DNA from: Rhodobiaceae bacterium
GTDB lineage: Bacteria; Pseudomonadota; Alphaproteobacteria; Rhizobiales; TMED25
Direction of reading: 5' to 3'
Length of the DNA: 44,405 nucleotides
Assembly (NCBI GenBank): GCA_018651345.1
Contig: JABIEF010000026.1
Coordinates: forward strand, 1 to 44,405
Of this stretch, positions 1-7,970 are shown piece after piece. Position 1 is the stretch's first letter. Each line of letters starts with the position of its first letter. The notes under the pieces are model-generated. The model worked only from the letters and a program-made list of their open reading frames with translations. It searched no databases and was not told where the DNA came from. Both the position numbers and the translations under genes were made by a program.

Positions 1-787
1 TAATATCAGAGTGAACAGCTTCCTTTATTGATCTGGCTTCATTTTCTTGAACGCATCTATAATTTCCTGCCAAAAGCATGCTCCATTTTGCTAAAGGAAC
101 AAACAGGGAGTCGTGGACTTTTAGTTTAACCGGAAGTTCAATTGTATCCTGTCCCCTTTTATAAAGAAAAGACTCAATATCACTTTGTAAGTTCCTTAAA
201 ATTTTTGTATTTTCATCTGATACAAAACTTGCAACTTTGAAATTAGTTGGCAACCCTACTTGCAGAACATTAATGGGCTCATCCGGAGGCCTAAAAGCTT
301 GAGGATCAGGGCTACATAGCGTTACTAGATCTGGATTAAATTCAGACCAAACATCTGGCTTTGTGAACGCTTCATGTAAATCAGAAATTTTTAAATTCTC
401 TATACGGGCAAGATATGGCAATGGAGGCATATTCATAATAGACATGCAAGGAATAGCTGATTTAGCTACCCTTGATAGTAGATTGGCGACATCAGCAACG
501 CCGTATTGAGGCTCTTGCATTGCTAAACATATTAGATCAAAATCATTGGGATTAACATCGCTTGGACCTGCAGCAGTAATATTACCTTCGGCATTTGATG
601 AGCGTAACTCTTCTACCCCTTTTTCTCCTTTAATTGGTAACCTGACAATAACACCTTCTTTATTAATAAGTTCAACCTCATTTGGCAAACAAACCAATTT
701 GACATTATGGCCAGCAAGTGCAAGCTTTATTCCCAAAAGAGAACCATACGAAGCTCCTAAGATTAATATTTCATATTTTTTATTCAT
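1..787 (-). CDS. Ketopantoate-reductase-like NAD(P)-binding oxidoreductase, C-terminus cut by window edge
   Basis: The reading frame runs from an ATG at 785-787 to the window edge without a stop, giving 262 codons. The N-terminus is a Rossmann nucleotide-binding strand-turn-helix (LGASYGSLLGIKLALAGHNV), and the layout matches the ketopantoate reductase/ApbA family. A later segment (VPLAKWSMLLAGNY) looks like the start of the helical C-terminal domain. True panE enzymes reduce 2-dehydropantoate for coenzyme A synthesis, but many homologues are general 2-oxoacid or opine-type dehydrogenases. It is the last visible gene of a minus-strand operon with an amidase and a hydroxyacid dehydrogenase, which suggests catabolism rather than vitamin synthesis. 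The exact substrate cannot be told. Confidence 0.75.
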   Translation of the reverse strand, partial: MNKKYEILILGASYGSLLGIKLALAGHNVKLVCLPNEVELINKEGVIVRLPIKGEKGVEELRSSNAEGNITAAGPSDVNPNDFDLICLAMQEPQYGVADVANLLSRVAKSAIPCMSIMNMPPLPYLARIENLKISDLHEAFTKPDVWSEFNPDLVTLCSPDPQAFRPPDEPINVLQVGLPTNFKVASFVSDENTKILRNLQSDIESFLYKRGQDTIELPVKLKVHDSLFVPLAKWSMLLAGNYRCVQENEARSIKEAVHSDI

Positions 788-818
788 ATATACTACTCCT
801 GATACTTATTATATTTTA

Positions 819-1781
819 TTATTTTTTAAACGATTTATTTCCAAAGAATTCTTTATTTACCATAAGATGAATTCCTTTATTACCATTCACCACTTGTGTA
901 ACACGGAGATTACCAACGTAACTAAGTAATGTATAAGCGTCTGCCTTTGATATATTACAATAAATATGTAATAAATTAACCATTTGACGTACGGCAATTA
1001 CAACACAATTATCTAAATCAGGATCAAATGCCATAGTGATAATATTATCTTCAGTTTCAGCCATTGGCCATTCCAACATCATGTCGTCACGTGAAGTTAG
1101 CTTAAAGGATCCTTTCATATTCATTTCTACCGCTGCGGTACATATCTCTCCGTCACCCTGCGTGCCATGACCATCGCCAGCTGAAAATAGGCCACCATCA
1201 ACAAATACTGGTAAAAATACAGTTGATCCAGCAACTAGTTCTTTGTTATCCATATTTCCACCATTTCGTCTCGGCGGTACAGTAGAAAGGGCTCCCCAAG
1301 GCTTAGGAGGAGCTGTGCATAAAACACCAAAGAATGGACTTAAAGGAATTGACATGCCCCAAGGAGTTTTTGCAACCATATTTTCTTGGTCAATATCAAG
1401 ATAAGTCATTTGCTTCTCATGAAAATCATCGGGAAGAGCGCCTTTAAGCGGACTTACTCCAGTATAAGCCCAGTCAGAATCCAGTTCTACAGAAAGGATG
1501 TCAACCTGCAATACATTGCCTGCAACCAGTCCTTTTATTTCAACTGGACCAGTACACATATGCCCGCCTTGTAAGGTACCTCTGACTGGATTTTCATGTA
1601 CGTCATGCAAAGCTTGTCTGACATTATAAGGAGCATTGGCAACAACGTCTGGTGGACCAGAAATAGTTGATAATGATACCGTATCACCACTGTTTATTGA
1701 AATAATGGGAGGAATATCAGAACTTAAATACCCCCAGTGAACCGTTTCAGCGCTTGCTTCGATACTATGTTTGATATTCAT
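819..1781 (-). CDS. Acetamidase/formamidase family protein
   Basis: The 320-residue product has the FmdA/AmdA layout: an N-terminal beta-rich part (HWGYLSSDIPPIISINSGD), the GGHMCTGPV segment and a central region with GDGHGTQGDGEICTAAVEM. Characterised members hydrolyse formamide or acetamide to ammonia and the carboxylate in the cytoplasm. The start has a strong ribosome site, GGGAGG, about nine bases upstream. It lies 26 bases after the hydroxyacid dehydrogenase gene and 31 bases before the ketopantoate-reductase-like gene, so the three are probably co-transcribed. A nitrogen-scavenging role is inferred; the true amide substrate is unknown. Confidence 0.88.
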   Translation of the reverse strand: MNIKHSIEASAETVHWGYLSSDIPPIISINSGDTVSLSTISGPPDVVANAPYNVRQALHDVHENPVRGTLQGGHMCTGPVEIKGLVAGNVLQVDILSVELDSDWAYTGVSPLKGALPDDFHEKQMTYLDIDQENMVAKTPWGMSIPLSPFFGVLCTAPPKPWGALSTVPPRRNGGNMDNKELVAGSTVFLPVFVDGGLFSAGDGHGTQGDGEICTAAVEMNMKGSFKLTSRDDMMLEWPMAETEDNIITMAFDPDLDNCVVIAVRQMVNLLHIYCNISKADAYTLLSYVGNLRVTQVVNGNKGIHLMVNKEFFGNKSFKK

Positions 1782-1807
1782 ATGACACCCTCCCCAATAA
1801 TTAAAAG

Positions 1808-2689
1808 TTATTTACGTTTAACTCCAGCCATTTGATCGGTTATAGCACAAACAGAAGCTGTATCTTCCAGACCAAAACCTTGTGCTAATGCAGATCTATG
1901 AATGTCACCGGCAGTTGATAAAAGTGGAGTCGGGCATCCTATTTGATCAGCATAATCTAGGATAACTGATATATCTTTTTTCATAATTATGTGATTTGCA
2001 GATACATCTTCATCATATTTACCATCTACCATCATAGGCCCTCTAACTTCAAACATACGCGAAGTTCCAGCGCTTGATTTAATCACATCATAAACCAACT
2101 GTGGATCAATACCGGCTTTAATTCCATATGTAATTGCTTCTGCTGCTGAAACATTATGGATTGCTACTAATAAATTTGCTATGTATTTCATTTTAGAACC
2201 TGTACCGAATTCTCCTAAATAATGAACCAGTCTTCCCATCTTCTCAAAAGCAGGCTTCATCTTATTAAAAGAAGCTTCGTCACCACTACCAAATATAACT
2301 AAATCTCCAACAGCTGCCTGGTGACCTGTACCACTAACAGGACAGTCTAATAAAATAACTCCTTTTTCTGCCAAAATATCCCTTGACTTCTCTTTATCAG
2401 ATATTTTTAAAGTACATGTATCGGCGATAATAACTTTATTTCCTGATTCAGCTATTTCCTCTGCAACAGCTTTCAACGCATCCGGATGAGGAAGAGAAGT
2501 AATAATTCTATCAACTTGCGACGATACATCTGTTGCCGATGATGCACGTGTTACTCTTGCATTACCTTGCGCTGCAAAACGTTCCTCATTCAAATCATAT
2601 CCGATAATTTCATAACCTGCTGCACTCAAGTTCTTAGTATAAGCCGAACCCATAATACCTAACCCTATAATTCCTATTTTTTCAGACAT
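1808..2689 (-). CDS. 3-hydroxyisobutyrate dehydrogenase-like beta-hydroxyacid dehydrogenase
   Basis: The 293-residue length is typical of the family. The N-terminal dinucleotide fold carries GLGIMGSAYTKNL at residues 9-21. The substrate-binding segment is DCPVSGTGHQAAVGDL (about 115-130). The catalytic lysine and paired asparagine of the family are at K168 and N172 within GTGSKMKYIAN. Such enzymes oxidise small 3-hydroxyacids (3-hydroxyisobutyrate, tartronate semialdehyde and relatives) with NAD(P)+. It is first in the minus-strand operon and diverges from the 2-oxoglutarate oxygenase across a 180-base AT-rich gap that should hold both promoters. The substrate is not resolved. Confidence 0.85.
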   Translation of the reverse strand: MSEKIGIIGLGIMGSAYTKNLSAAGYEIIGYDLNEERFAAQGNARVTRASSATDVSSQVDRIITSLPHPDALKAVAEEIAESGNKVIIADTCTLKISDKEKSRDILAEKGVILLDCPVSGTGHQAAVGDLVIFGSGDEASFNKMKPAFEKMGRLVHYLGEFGTGSKMKYIANLLVAIHNVSAAEAITYGIKAGIDPQLVYDVIKSSAGTSRMFEVRGPMMVDGKYDEDVSANHIIMKKDISVILDYADQIGCPTPLLSTAGDIHRSALAQGFGLEDTASVCAITDQMAGVKRK

Positions 2690-2871
2690 TCTTTATCCCT
2701 TATATTTTTGTTTTGTTTAAAATTTAGATTTTTTGTTTACATTATGAATATAAAATAGTTAGATTATAAAATAATTTAAAACATATTGTATATTATAGTA
2801 TTACAATAAATCTATAATAGAAAATATTAAATAAATAAATTATTCTATGTATTGATTAAATGGAGTTTGTA

Positions 2872-3897
2872 ATGAGTTCAGAAAAAGTAGATGTTAGAGA
2901 TACCGATTTTCCAACACGTGATTTGCCTATAATGGACCTAGGTCCTCTTCTCGCCGGCGATACCAATGCAGTGAAATTATTATCAGAAAAATGGAGAGAA
3001 TCCTGTGAAGGTCTTGGATTTATGTGCCTAACTAATCATGGGATTAACCAAGAAGCAATGGATAACATGGAAAATGAAGTAATAAGATTTCACGAACAAC
3101 CAGATGAATACAAACTTAGTATTAAAGTTAACGAACATCAAAGAGGTTATATACCTACCAAAGCTATGATGCTAAAACATTCAACTTATGAAGAACATAC
3201 AAAACTTGATACAGTTGAGTGTCTAGTTTTAGCAACAGATTATCCGGAAGACCATCCGATGGTTAAAGCAGGTAAGCAATTTTATACTCAAAATCCTTGG
3301 CCTAAAGACCTGCCTGGGTTCCGAGAAGGAGTTGAAACCTATTGGTCAGGTATTATAAATCTTTGCAAAAATCTTCTTCCTGTTTGGACCGAAGCACTTG
3401 ACGTACCAGACGGATTTTTTGATCCACATTTCAGTGAACTTTATAGTTATTTCAGGCTTGCAAAATATCCAAAAGTAGATTTTGTTGAAGAAAAAGAATT
3501 TGGTTTAGGAGCTCATGCTGATACTGGATTTATGACAATACTTCCTTTAGCAAGAGAACCAGGGCTTCAGGTTCTAGGAACTGATGGAGTTTGGTTCTGG
3601 CCAAATATTCCAAAAGGGGCGCTTATATTAAATATAGGTCAATTTCTTGAAAGATGGACAAATGAAAGATTTAGAGCCACGCCACACAGAGTATTGCCAC
3701 CAAGAAAAAATGATAGATATTCAATAGCGTGCTTTGTTAACACCAGCTTGGATACAGTTGCCAAAGAAATTCCATCATGTGTAAGCAAAGAGAATCCGAT
3801 GAAATATCCTGAAGAATCCTATTGGGATTTTTATAAATGGTATTTAGGACAAACATATACGCATTATGGAAAAGTAAACGCAAAATCAGAAGATTGA
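2872..3897 (+). CDS. Isopenicillin N synthase-family 2-oxoglutarate/Fe(II) oxygenase
   Basis: I place the start at the ATG at 2872 because GGAG (2862-2865) sits six bases before it; an in-frame ATG at 2860 would overlap that site. From 2872 the protein has 341 residues. The N-terminal DIOX_N region is around LPIMDLGPLL. The iron ligands are H215 and D217 (GAHAD) and H272 (TPHRV), and the 2-oxoglutarate-binding pair is R282/S284 (RYSI). All catalytic residues are present. The family hydroxylates or desaturates small molecules with O2. It stands alone between a divergent dehydrogenase operon and a convergent CoA transferase. The substrate is unknown. Confidence 0.88.
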   Translation: MSSEKVDVRDTDFPTRDLPIMDLGPLLAGDTNAVKLLSEKWRESCEGLGFMCLTNHGINQEAMDNMENEVIRFHEQPDEYKLSIKVNEHQRGYIPTKAMMLKHSTYEEHTKLDTVECLVLATDYPEDHPMVKAGKQFYTQNPWPKDLPGFREGVETYWSGIINLCKNLLPVWTEALDVPDGFFDPHFSELYSYFRLAKYPKVDFVEEKEFGLGAHADTGFMTILPLAREPGLQVLGTDGVWFWPNIPKGALILNIGQFLERWTNERFRATPHRVLPPRKNDRYSIACFVNTSLDTVAKEIPSCVSKENPMKYPEESYWDFYKWYLGQTYTHYGKVNAKSED

Positions 3898-3918
3898 TAA
3901 TCTTATCTAAAATATTAG

Positions 3919-3959
3919 AAAAAGGACCAAATATTTTATTTAATTATTTGGTCCTTTTT
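3919..3959. terminator. Bidirectional Rho-independent terminator
   Basis: Two perfect 14-base arms (AAAAAGGACCAAAT at 3919-3932 and ATTTGGTCCTTTTT at 3946-3959) enclose a 13-base AT loop. The GGACC core with an A run on one side and a T run on the other gives a stem plus U-tract on both strands. It sits exactly between the convergent oxygenase and CoA-transferase genes and should end both transcripts. Confidence 0.92.
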
Positions 3960-3961
3960 AT

Positions 3962-5179
3962 TTATATAGTTCCATTGCTTTTATGATTTTTAATTTCTTC
4001 ATCCGATAAGTTTAAATACTCCTTCAATATATCCACTGTATGTTCCCCATGCTGAGGGGGAGGCCTTCTATAAGTTACAGTGCCCTCCTTCATCTTTAAA
4101 GGATTAGCAATCAATTTAATAGGAGCGCCTTTAACTGAAGGGTGTTCCATTTCTACAACCATTTTTCTTTCTTTTACCTGGGGATTAGAAAAAACTTCCT
4201 TTAAAGTATTAATCGCGCTACAACCAATATTATTCTTTTCGAGATTTTCTAGCCACCATTTAGTATCCTTTTGAGAAGTAATATTGTTCAATTCTGCCGT
4301 TACAAGACTTCTATTCTTAACCCTTTCTATTGCTTTGGCATATCTTGGATCTTCTAATAAATACTCACATCCAGCAACAACACAGAATCGTTCAAATGTA
4401 GCATCATTGCCAACAGATAAAACAAAATAACCATCATTTGTTGGCATTACTTGATAAGGCAATATATTGGGATGTTGGTTACCTAGTCTTTCTGGGCTTT
4501 CTCCAGTTGATAAATAATTCATTCCTTGATTTGCTAACCATGCAACATGTGCATCTAGCATAGAGATATCAATATTTTGCCCTTTTCCAGTATTATCACG
4601 ATGCCGTAATGCTGCTAAGATTCCAATTGAAGCATACATTCCTGCCATAAGATCAGCTATAGATACTCCAACTTTCATAGGCTCCCCATTCGGCTCACCA
4701 GTTAGACTCATTACCCCGCCCATAGCTTGAATTAAAGCATCATAAGCAGGTCTATTCGAATAAGGTCCCGTTTGCCCAAAACCTGTAACAGAACAATATA
4801 TTAGACCAGGAAATTCCTCTTTTAACGAACTATAATCTAGACCAAATTTTTTTAATGTTCCAACTTTAAAATTTTCAACCAATATATCTGATTTTGCAAT
4901 CAATTTCTTGGCAAGATCTTGTCCCTCTTTTGAATTTAGATTCAAAGTGATAGAACGTTTGTTTCTATTTGCACCAGCAAAGTAAGCGCTTTCATCTGTA
5001 TCCTTGCCATCTACATCCTTCAAAAATGGTGGAGCAAAATTCCTAGTATCGTCTCCACCCTCTATTCTTTCAATTTTTATAATATCCGCACCCAAATCTC
5101 CTAACATTTGGGTTGAAAATGGACCCGCGAGAACACGTGTCAAATCAAAAACAACCAAACCAGCCAAAGGTCCCTGCAT
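3962..5179 (-). CDS. CaiB/BaiF (class III) CoA-transferase
   Basis: The protein begins MQGPLAGLVVFDLTRVLAGP, the usual family N-terminus, and AAAGGA lies eight to nine bases before this ATG. A longer reading from 5227 adds a 16-residue tail with no ribosome site and is rejected. The family motifs GADIIKIER, NRNKRSITLNL and YDALIQAMGG (with the catalytic aspartate) are present, followed by the large domain up to residue 405. These enzymes move CoA between carboxylic acids. It is a single gene, converging on the oxygenase and divergent from the PuuE-like operon. It may activate an acid produced by one of the neighbouring catabolic genes; this is inference. Confidence 0.9.
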   Translation of the reverse strand: MQGPLAGLVVFDLTRVLAGPFSTQMLGDLGADIIKIERIEGGDDTRNFAPPFLKDVDGKDTDESAYFAGANRNKRSITLNLNSKEGQDLAKKLIAKSDILVENFKVGTLKKFGLDYSSLKEEFPGLIYCSVTGFGQTGPYSNRPAYDALIQAMGGVMSLTGEPNGEPMKVGVSIADLMAGMYASIGILAALRHRDNTGKGQNIDISMLDAHVAWLANQGMNYLSTGESPERLGNQHPNILPYQVMPTNDGYFVLSVGNDATFERFCVVAGCEYLLEDPRYAKAIERVKNRSLVTAELNNITSQKDTKWWLENLEKNNIGCSAINTLKEVFSNPQVKERKMVVEMEHPSVKGAPIKLIANPLKMKEGTVTYRRPPPQHGEHTVDILKEYLNLSDEEIKNHKSNGTI

Positions 5180-5333
5180 ATTGTATATTTCCTTTAAAAA
5201 ATTTATTGATTTAAAATTATAATACATATGATATCATAATCTTTGATAGTTTTTATATACTTTTTAATGCTATAATATATAAATTATTAAAAAACTGTGA
5301 ATGTAATTATTAATTAAATTTAGCGAGATAAAT

Positions 5334-6203
5334 ATGGAATTGCTTACAAACAGACTTAAATACCAAGCCTCAATAGATAGACCTAAACTAAAATTACCCA
5401 ATAATGCAAAGATAGCTATTTGGCCAACAGTTAATGTTGAAGAGTGGAGTATAGTAAGAGATATGCCAAGAAATGCTTTGCCGCCTCCAATGGGCAACCA
5501 ACTTCTTCCAAATGTGCCCAATTGGTCATGGCACGAATATGGAATGAGAGTTGGATTTTGGCGACATTTAAAAGCCTTTAAAGATAGAGGTATTAAAGCT
5601 ACGCTTGCTATAAATGGCAGAGTTTGCGAAGCTTACCCTCGTGTGGCAGAGGAAGCTCTAAAAGCTGACTGGGAATTTATGGGTCATGGATTTGAACAAA
5701 GACCTCAACATTCTTTAGATGACGAAGATAAAGCAATAGCTGACACAGTTAAAGCAATCCATTCTTTTACTGGGAAAAATCCTATAGGCTGGGAGAGCCC
5801 GGGTCTTACTGAAACAGAAAATACACTTGATTTGTTAAAAAAGAATGGAATTAAATATGTATGTAATTGGCCTATGGATGATTTACCAGCAGAAATAAAA
5901 ACTAAGCACGGGCCACTGATTACTCTTCCATATCCTCTAGAAACAAATGATATTGTTATACATATCATTCAACAACAACCAGCAAATATATTTTTTCAAC
6001 AGTGCCGAGATACGTTTGATCGCCTATATAAAGAAAGTGAAGACAACGCAAAAATTATGAGTATAAGCATGCATCCTTATTTAACAGGTGTTCCTCATAG
6101 GATTGGTTATGTTGAACAAGTATTAGATTACATTTCTTCACATGAAGGGGTGGTATTTATGACTGGTGAAGAAATTTATAATTGGTATAAAAATATTAGC
6201 TAA
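5334..6203 (+). CDS. Polysaccharide deacetylase-fold protein, PuuE allantoinase-like
   Basis: This 289-residue protein has the short NodB-type barrel of the PuuE group rather than that of secreted chitin deacetylases: no signal peptide, the strand AIWPTVNVEEW near residue 30, the GMRVGFWRHL segment, and GHGFEQRPQHSL around residue 120. PuuE proteins open the allantoin ring in the cytoplasm, and other relatives act on cyclic or N-acylated compounds. It leads a four-gene plus-strand operon (33 bases to the SDR, then cyclase-family hydrolase and HpsN-like dehydrogenase). I infer a catabolic ring- or amide-cleaving role; a true allantoinase assignment is not secure. Confidence 0.8.
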   Translation: MELLTNRLKYQASIDRPKLKLPNNAKIAIWPTVNVEEWSIVRDMPRNALPPPMGNQLLPNVPNWSWHEYGMRVGFWRHLKAFKDRGIKATLAINGRVCEAYPRVAEEALKADWEFMGHGFEQRPQHSLDDEDKAIADTVKAIHSFTGKNPIGWESPGLTETENTLDLLKKNGIKYVCNWPMDDLPAEIKTKHGPLITLPYPLETNDIVIHIIQQQPANIFFQQCRDTFDRLYKESEDNAKIMSISMHPYLTGVPHRIGYVEQVLDYISSHEGVVFMTGEEIYNWYKNIS

Positions 6204-6236
6204 TTATATTTTATAACATACAGTATTGGTAACGCT

Positions 6237-6965
6237 ATGAATGATTTCTCAGGGAAAACTGTTCTAATTACAGGAGCTTCTAAAGGTATAGGAAAAGCTA
6301 TAACCTTAGAATTTTCTAAATTAAATGCAAATGTGATTGCAGTATCCAGAACGAAAAAAGACTTAGAATCACTTCAAAAAGAAACTTCTAATGCAATAGA
6401 AATATGGGATGAAGACATAACTAAAAATTCTTTTTATGAAAAAATATCAACTCTAAAAAAAATAGATATATGCATAAATAACGCCGGCATGAATAAACCA
6501 AAATTAATTGAAGATGTTGACGATGAAACACTCGATATGATGCTAAATCTAAATATTAGATCTGTTTATAAAACTTCACAGGCCGTTACCAGTATAATGA
6601 AAAAAAATTTAGGTGGAGTTATAATTAATGTCACTTCACAGATGGGACACGTTGGCTCACCAAAGAGATCTGTCTATTGTTTAACAAAACATGCAATTGA
6701 AGGGTTAACAAAGGCTCTGGCCGTTGAATTAGCGGAACATAATATTCGTGTTTGTTCTATTGCTCCAACTTTTGCTGATACTCCAATGACAAGACCTATG
6801 TTTGAAGATAAAAAATTTCATGATTTTGTATATAATATGATCCCTTTAAAAAAATTAGTTGATGTCGACGATATTGTATCTGGTATAATTTATTTATCAT
6901 CGTCATCTGCTAAAATGATTACAGGTACTAGCTTAGTTATTGACGGTGGTTGGACTGCGCATTAA
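6237..6965 (+). CDS. Short-chain dehydrogenase/reductase
   Basis: This is a classical 242-residue SDR. It has the cofactor motif TGASKGIGKA at residues 11-20, NNAG near 84, a serine in NVTSQMG, the catalytic YCLTK pair around 155-159, and the C-terminal TGTSLVIDGGW typical of FabG-like members. It lies 33 bases after the PuuE-like gene and 39 bases before the cyclase-family gene in the same operon. It is expected to interconvert an alcohol and a ketone with NAD(P)(H). In dihydroxypropanesulfonate (DHPS) pathways SDRs accompany HpsN, which also occurs in this operon, but the link here is inference. Confidence 0.9.
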   Translation: MNDFSGKTVLITGASKGIGKAITLEFSKLNANVIAVSRTKKDLESLQKETSNAIEIWDEDITKNSFYEKISTLKKIDICINNAGMNKPKLIEDVDDETLDMMLNLNIRSVYKTSQAVTSIMKKNLGGVIINVTSQMGHVGSPKRSVYCLTKHAIEGLTKALAVELAEHNIRVCSIAPTFADTPMTRPMFEDKKFHDFVYNMIPLKKLVDVDDIVSGIIYLSSSSAKMITGTSLVIDGGWTAH

Positions 6966-7004
6966 GTAAAATTATTAAAATAATAAAATATTGGAGTAGA
7001 TATT

Positions 7005-7958
7005 ATGGATATAAAAGTTGGACTAGATGCTATTAAGAAAGCTTCTCAAGAATTATCTAATTGGGGGAAATGGGGCAAAGAAGATCAAATTGGAACCCTT
7101 AATTATGTTACCAAGGATAATATTGTTAATGCAGCAAAATTAATAAAACAAGGAAAAGTATTTTCACTTGGTATTCCATTAGATAGCGAAGGCCCACAGA
7201 ATGGTTTATTTGGAGGGAGATTTAATCCAATCCACCAGATGCTAGCAACGGGCACTGATGCAATTGCTGGGCAACAAGATTGGAATAAAATTAGATATGC
7301 GGATGATACACTTAATTTGTGCGTGCAAGGCGCAACACATTGGGATGCACTTGGTCATATATTTTATGAAGATAAGGCATATAACGGATATAATGCCAAA
7401 TTAATTGATTCAAAAGGTCTTAATGTTTTAGGAATTGAAAATTCTAAAGATAAAATGAATGGTAGAGGAATACTCCTAGATATTGCTAGATATAGAAATG
7501 TAGATTGGCTTCAAGACGGAGAAAGTATTTCAAATGATGAGCTTGACGCGTGTGCAAAAGCTCAAGGAGTAGAGGTTAATCGTGCTGATTTTGTAATAGT
7601 TCGTACCGGACAAATGGAAAGATGTTTATCAGAAAATGAATGGGGTGGATATGCTGGAGGCGATGCCCCAGGAGTTAAATTTGAAAATTGCTACTGGTGC
7701 CAAGAACATGAAATCGCAGCAATTTGTTCAGATACATGGGGCGTTGAAGTTAGGCCTAATGAAACAGCTGACGCAAATCAACCATGGCATTGGGTTGTTA
7801 TCCCTGCAATGGGGTTATGTATGGGAGAAATATTCTATTTAAAAGAATTGGCTGAAGATTGTGCGAATGATAATATTTACGAATTCTTCTTCTGTGGCCC
7901 ACCTCTTATAATAACAGGGGGAACAGGATCGCCAATAAATCCTCAAGTCTTTAAATAG
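7005..7958 (+). CDS. Cyclase-family (kynurenine formamidase/isatin hydrolase-like) metal hydrolase
   Basis: The 317-residue product carries the PF04199-type metal-binding signature QGATHWDALGHIFYE near residue 110 (family pattern HxGTHxDxPxH), the segment DFVIVRTGQ, and the late EHEIAAICSDTWGVEVRPNE segment found in the long subgroup. Relatives hydrolyse N-formyl or cyclic amide bonds using a divalent metal. GGAG lies about nine bases before the ATG. It sits between the SDR and the HpsN-like dehydrogenase, only 12 bases before the latter. Together with the PuuE-like gene it gives the operon two predicted C-N bond hydrolases. The substrate is unknown. Confidence 0.87.
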   Translation: MDIKVGLDAIKKASQELSNWGKWGKEDQIGTLNYVTKDNIVNAAKLIKQGKVFSLGIPLDSEGPQNGLFGGRFNPIHQMLATGTDAIAGQQDWNKIRYADDTLNLCVQGATHWDALGHIFYEDKAYNGYNAKLIDSKGLNVLGIENSKDKMNGRGILLDIARYRNVDWLQDGESISNDELDACAKAQGVEVNRADFVIVRTGQMERCLSENEWGGYAGGDAPGVKFENCYWCQEHEIAAICSDTWGVEVRPNETADANQPWHWVVIPAMGLCMGEIFYLKELAEDCANDNIYEFFFCGPPLIITGGTGSPINPQVFK

Positions 7959-7970
7959 TAGGGTGACAAA

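Noticed and set aside
3962-5227. CoA transferase starting at 5227
   Set aside because: The extra residues (MYYNFKSINFLKEIYN) are not family-like and the ribosome site AAAGGA belongs to the ATG at 5179.
5270-5521. Minus-strand frame opposite the PuuE-like gene
   Set aside because: It is a shadow of a well-supported gene and has no recognisable domain.
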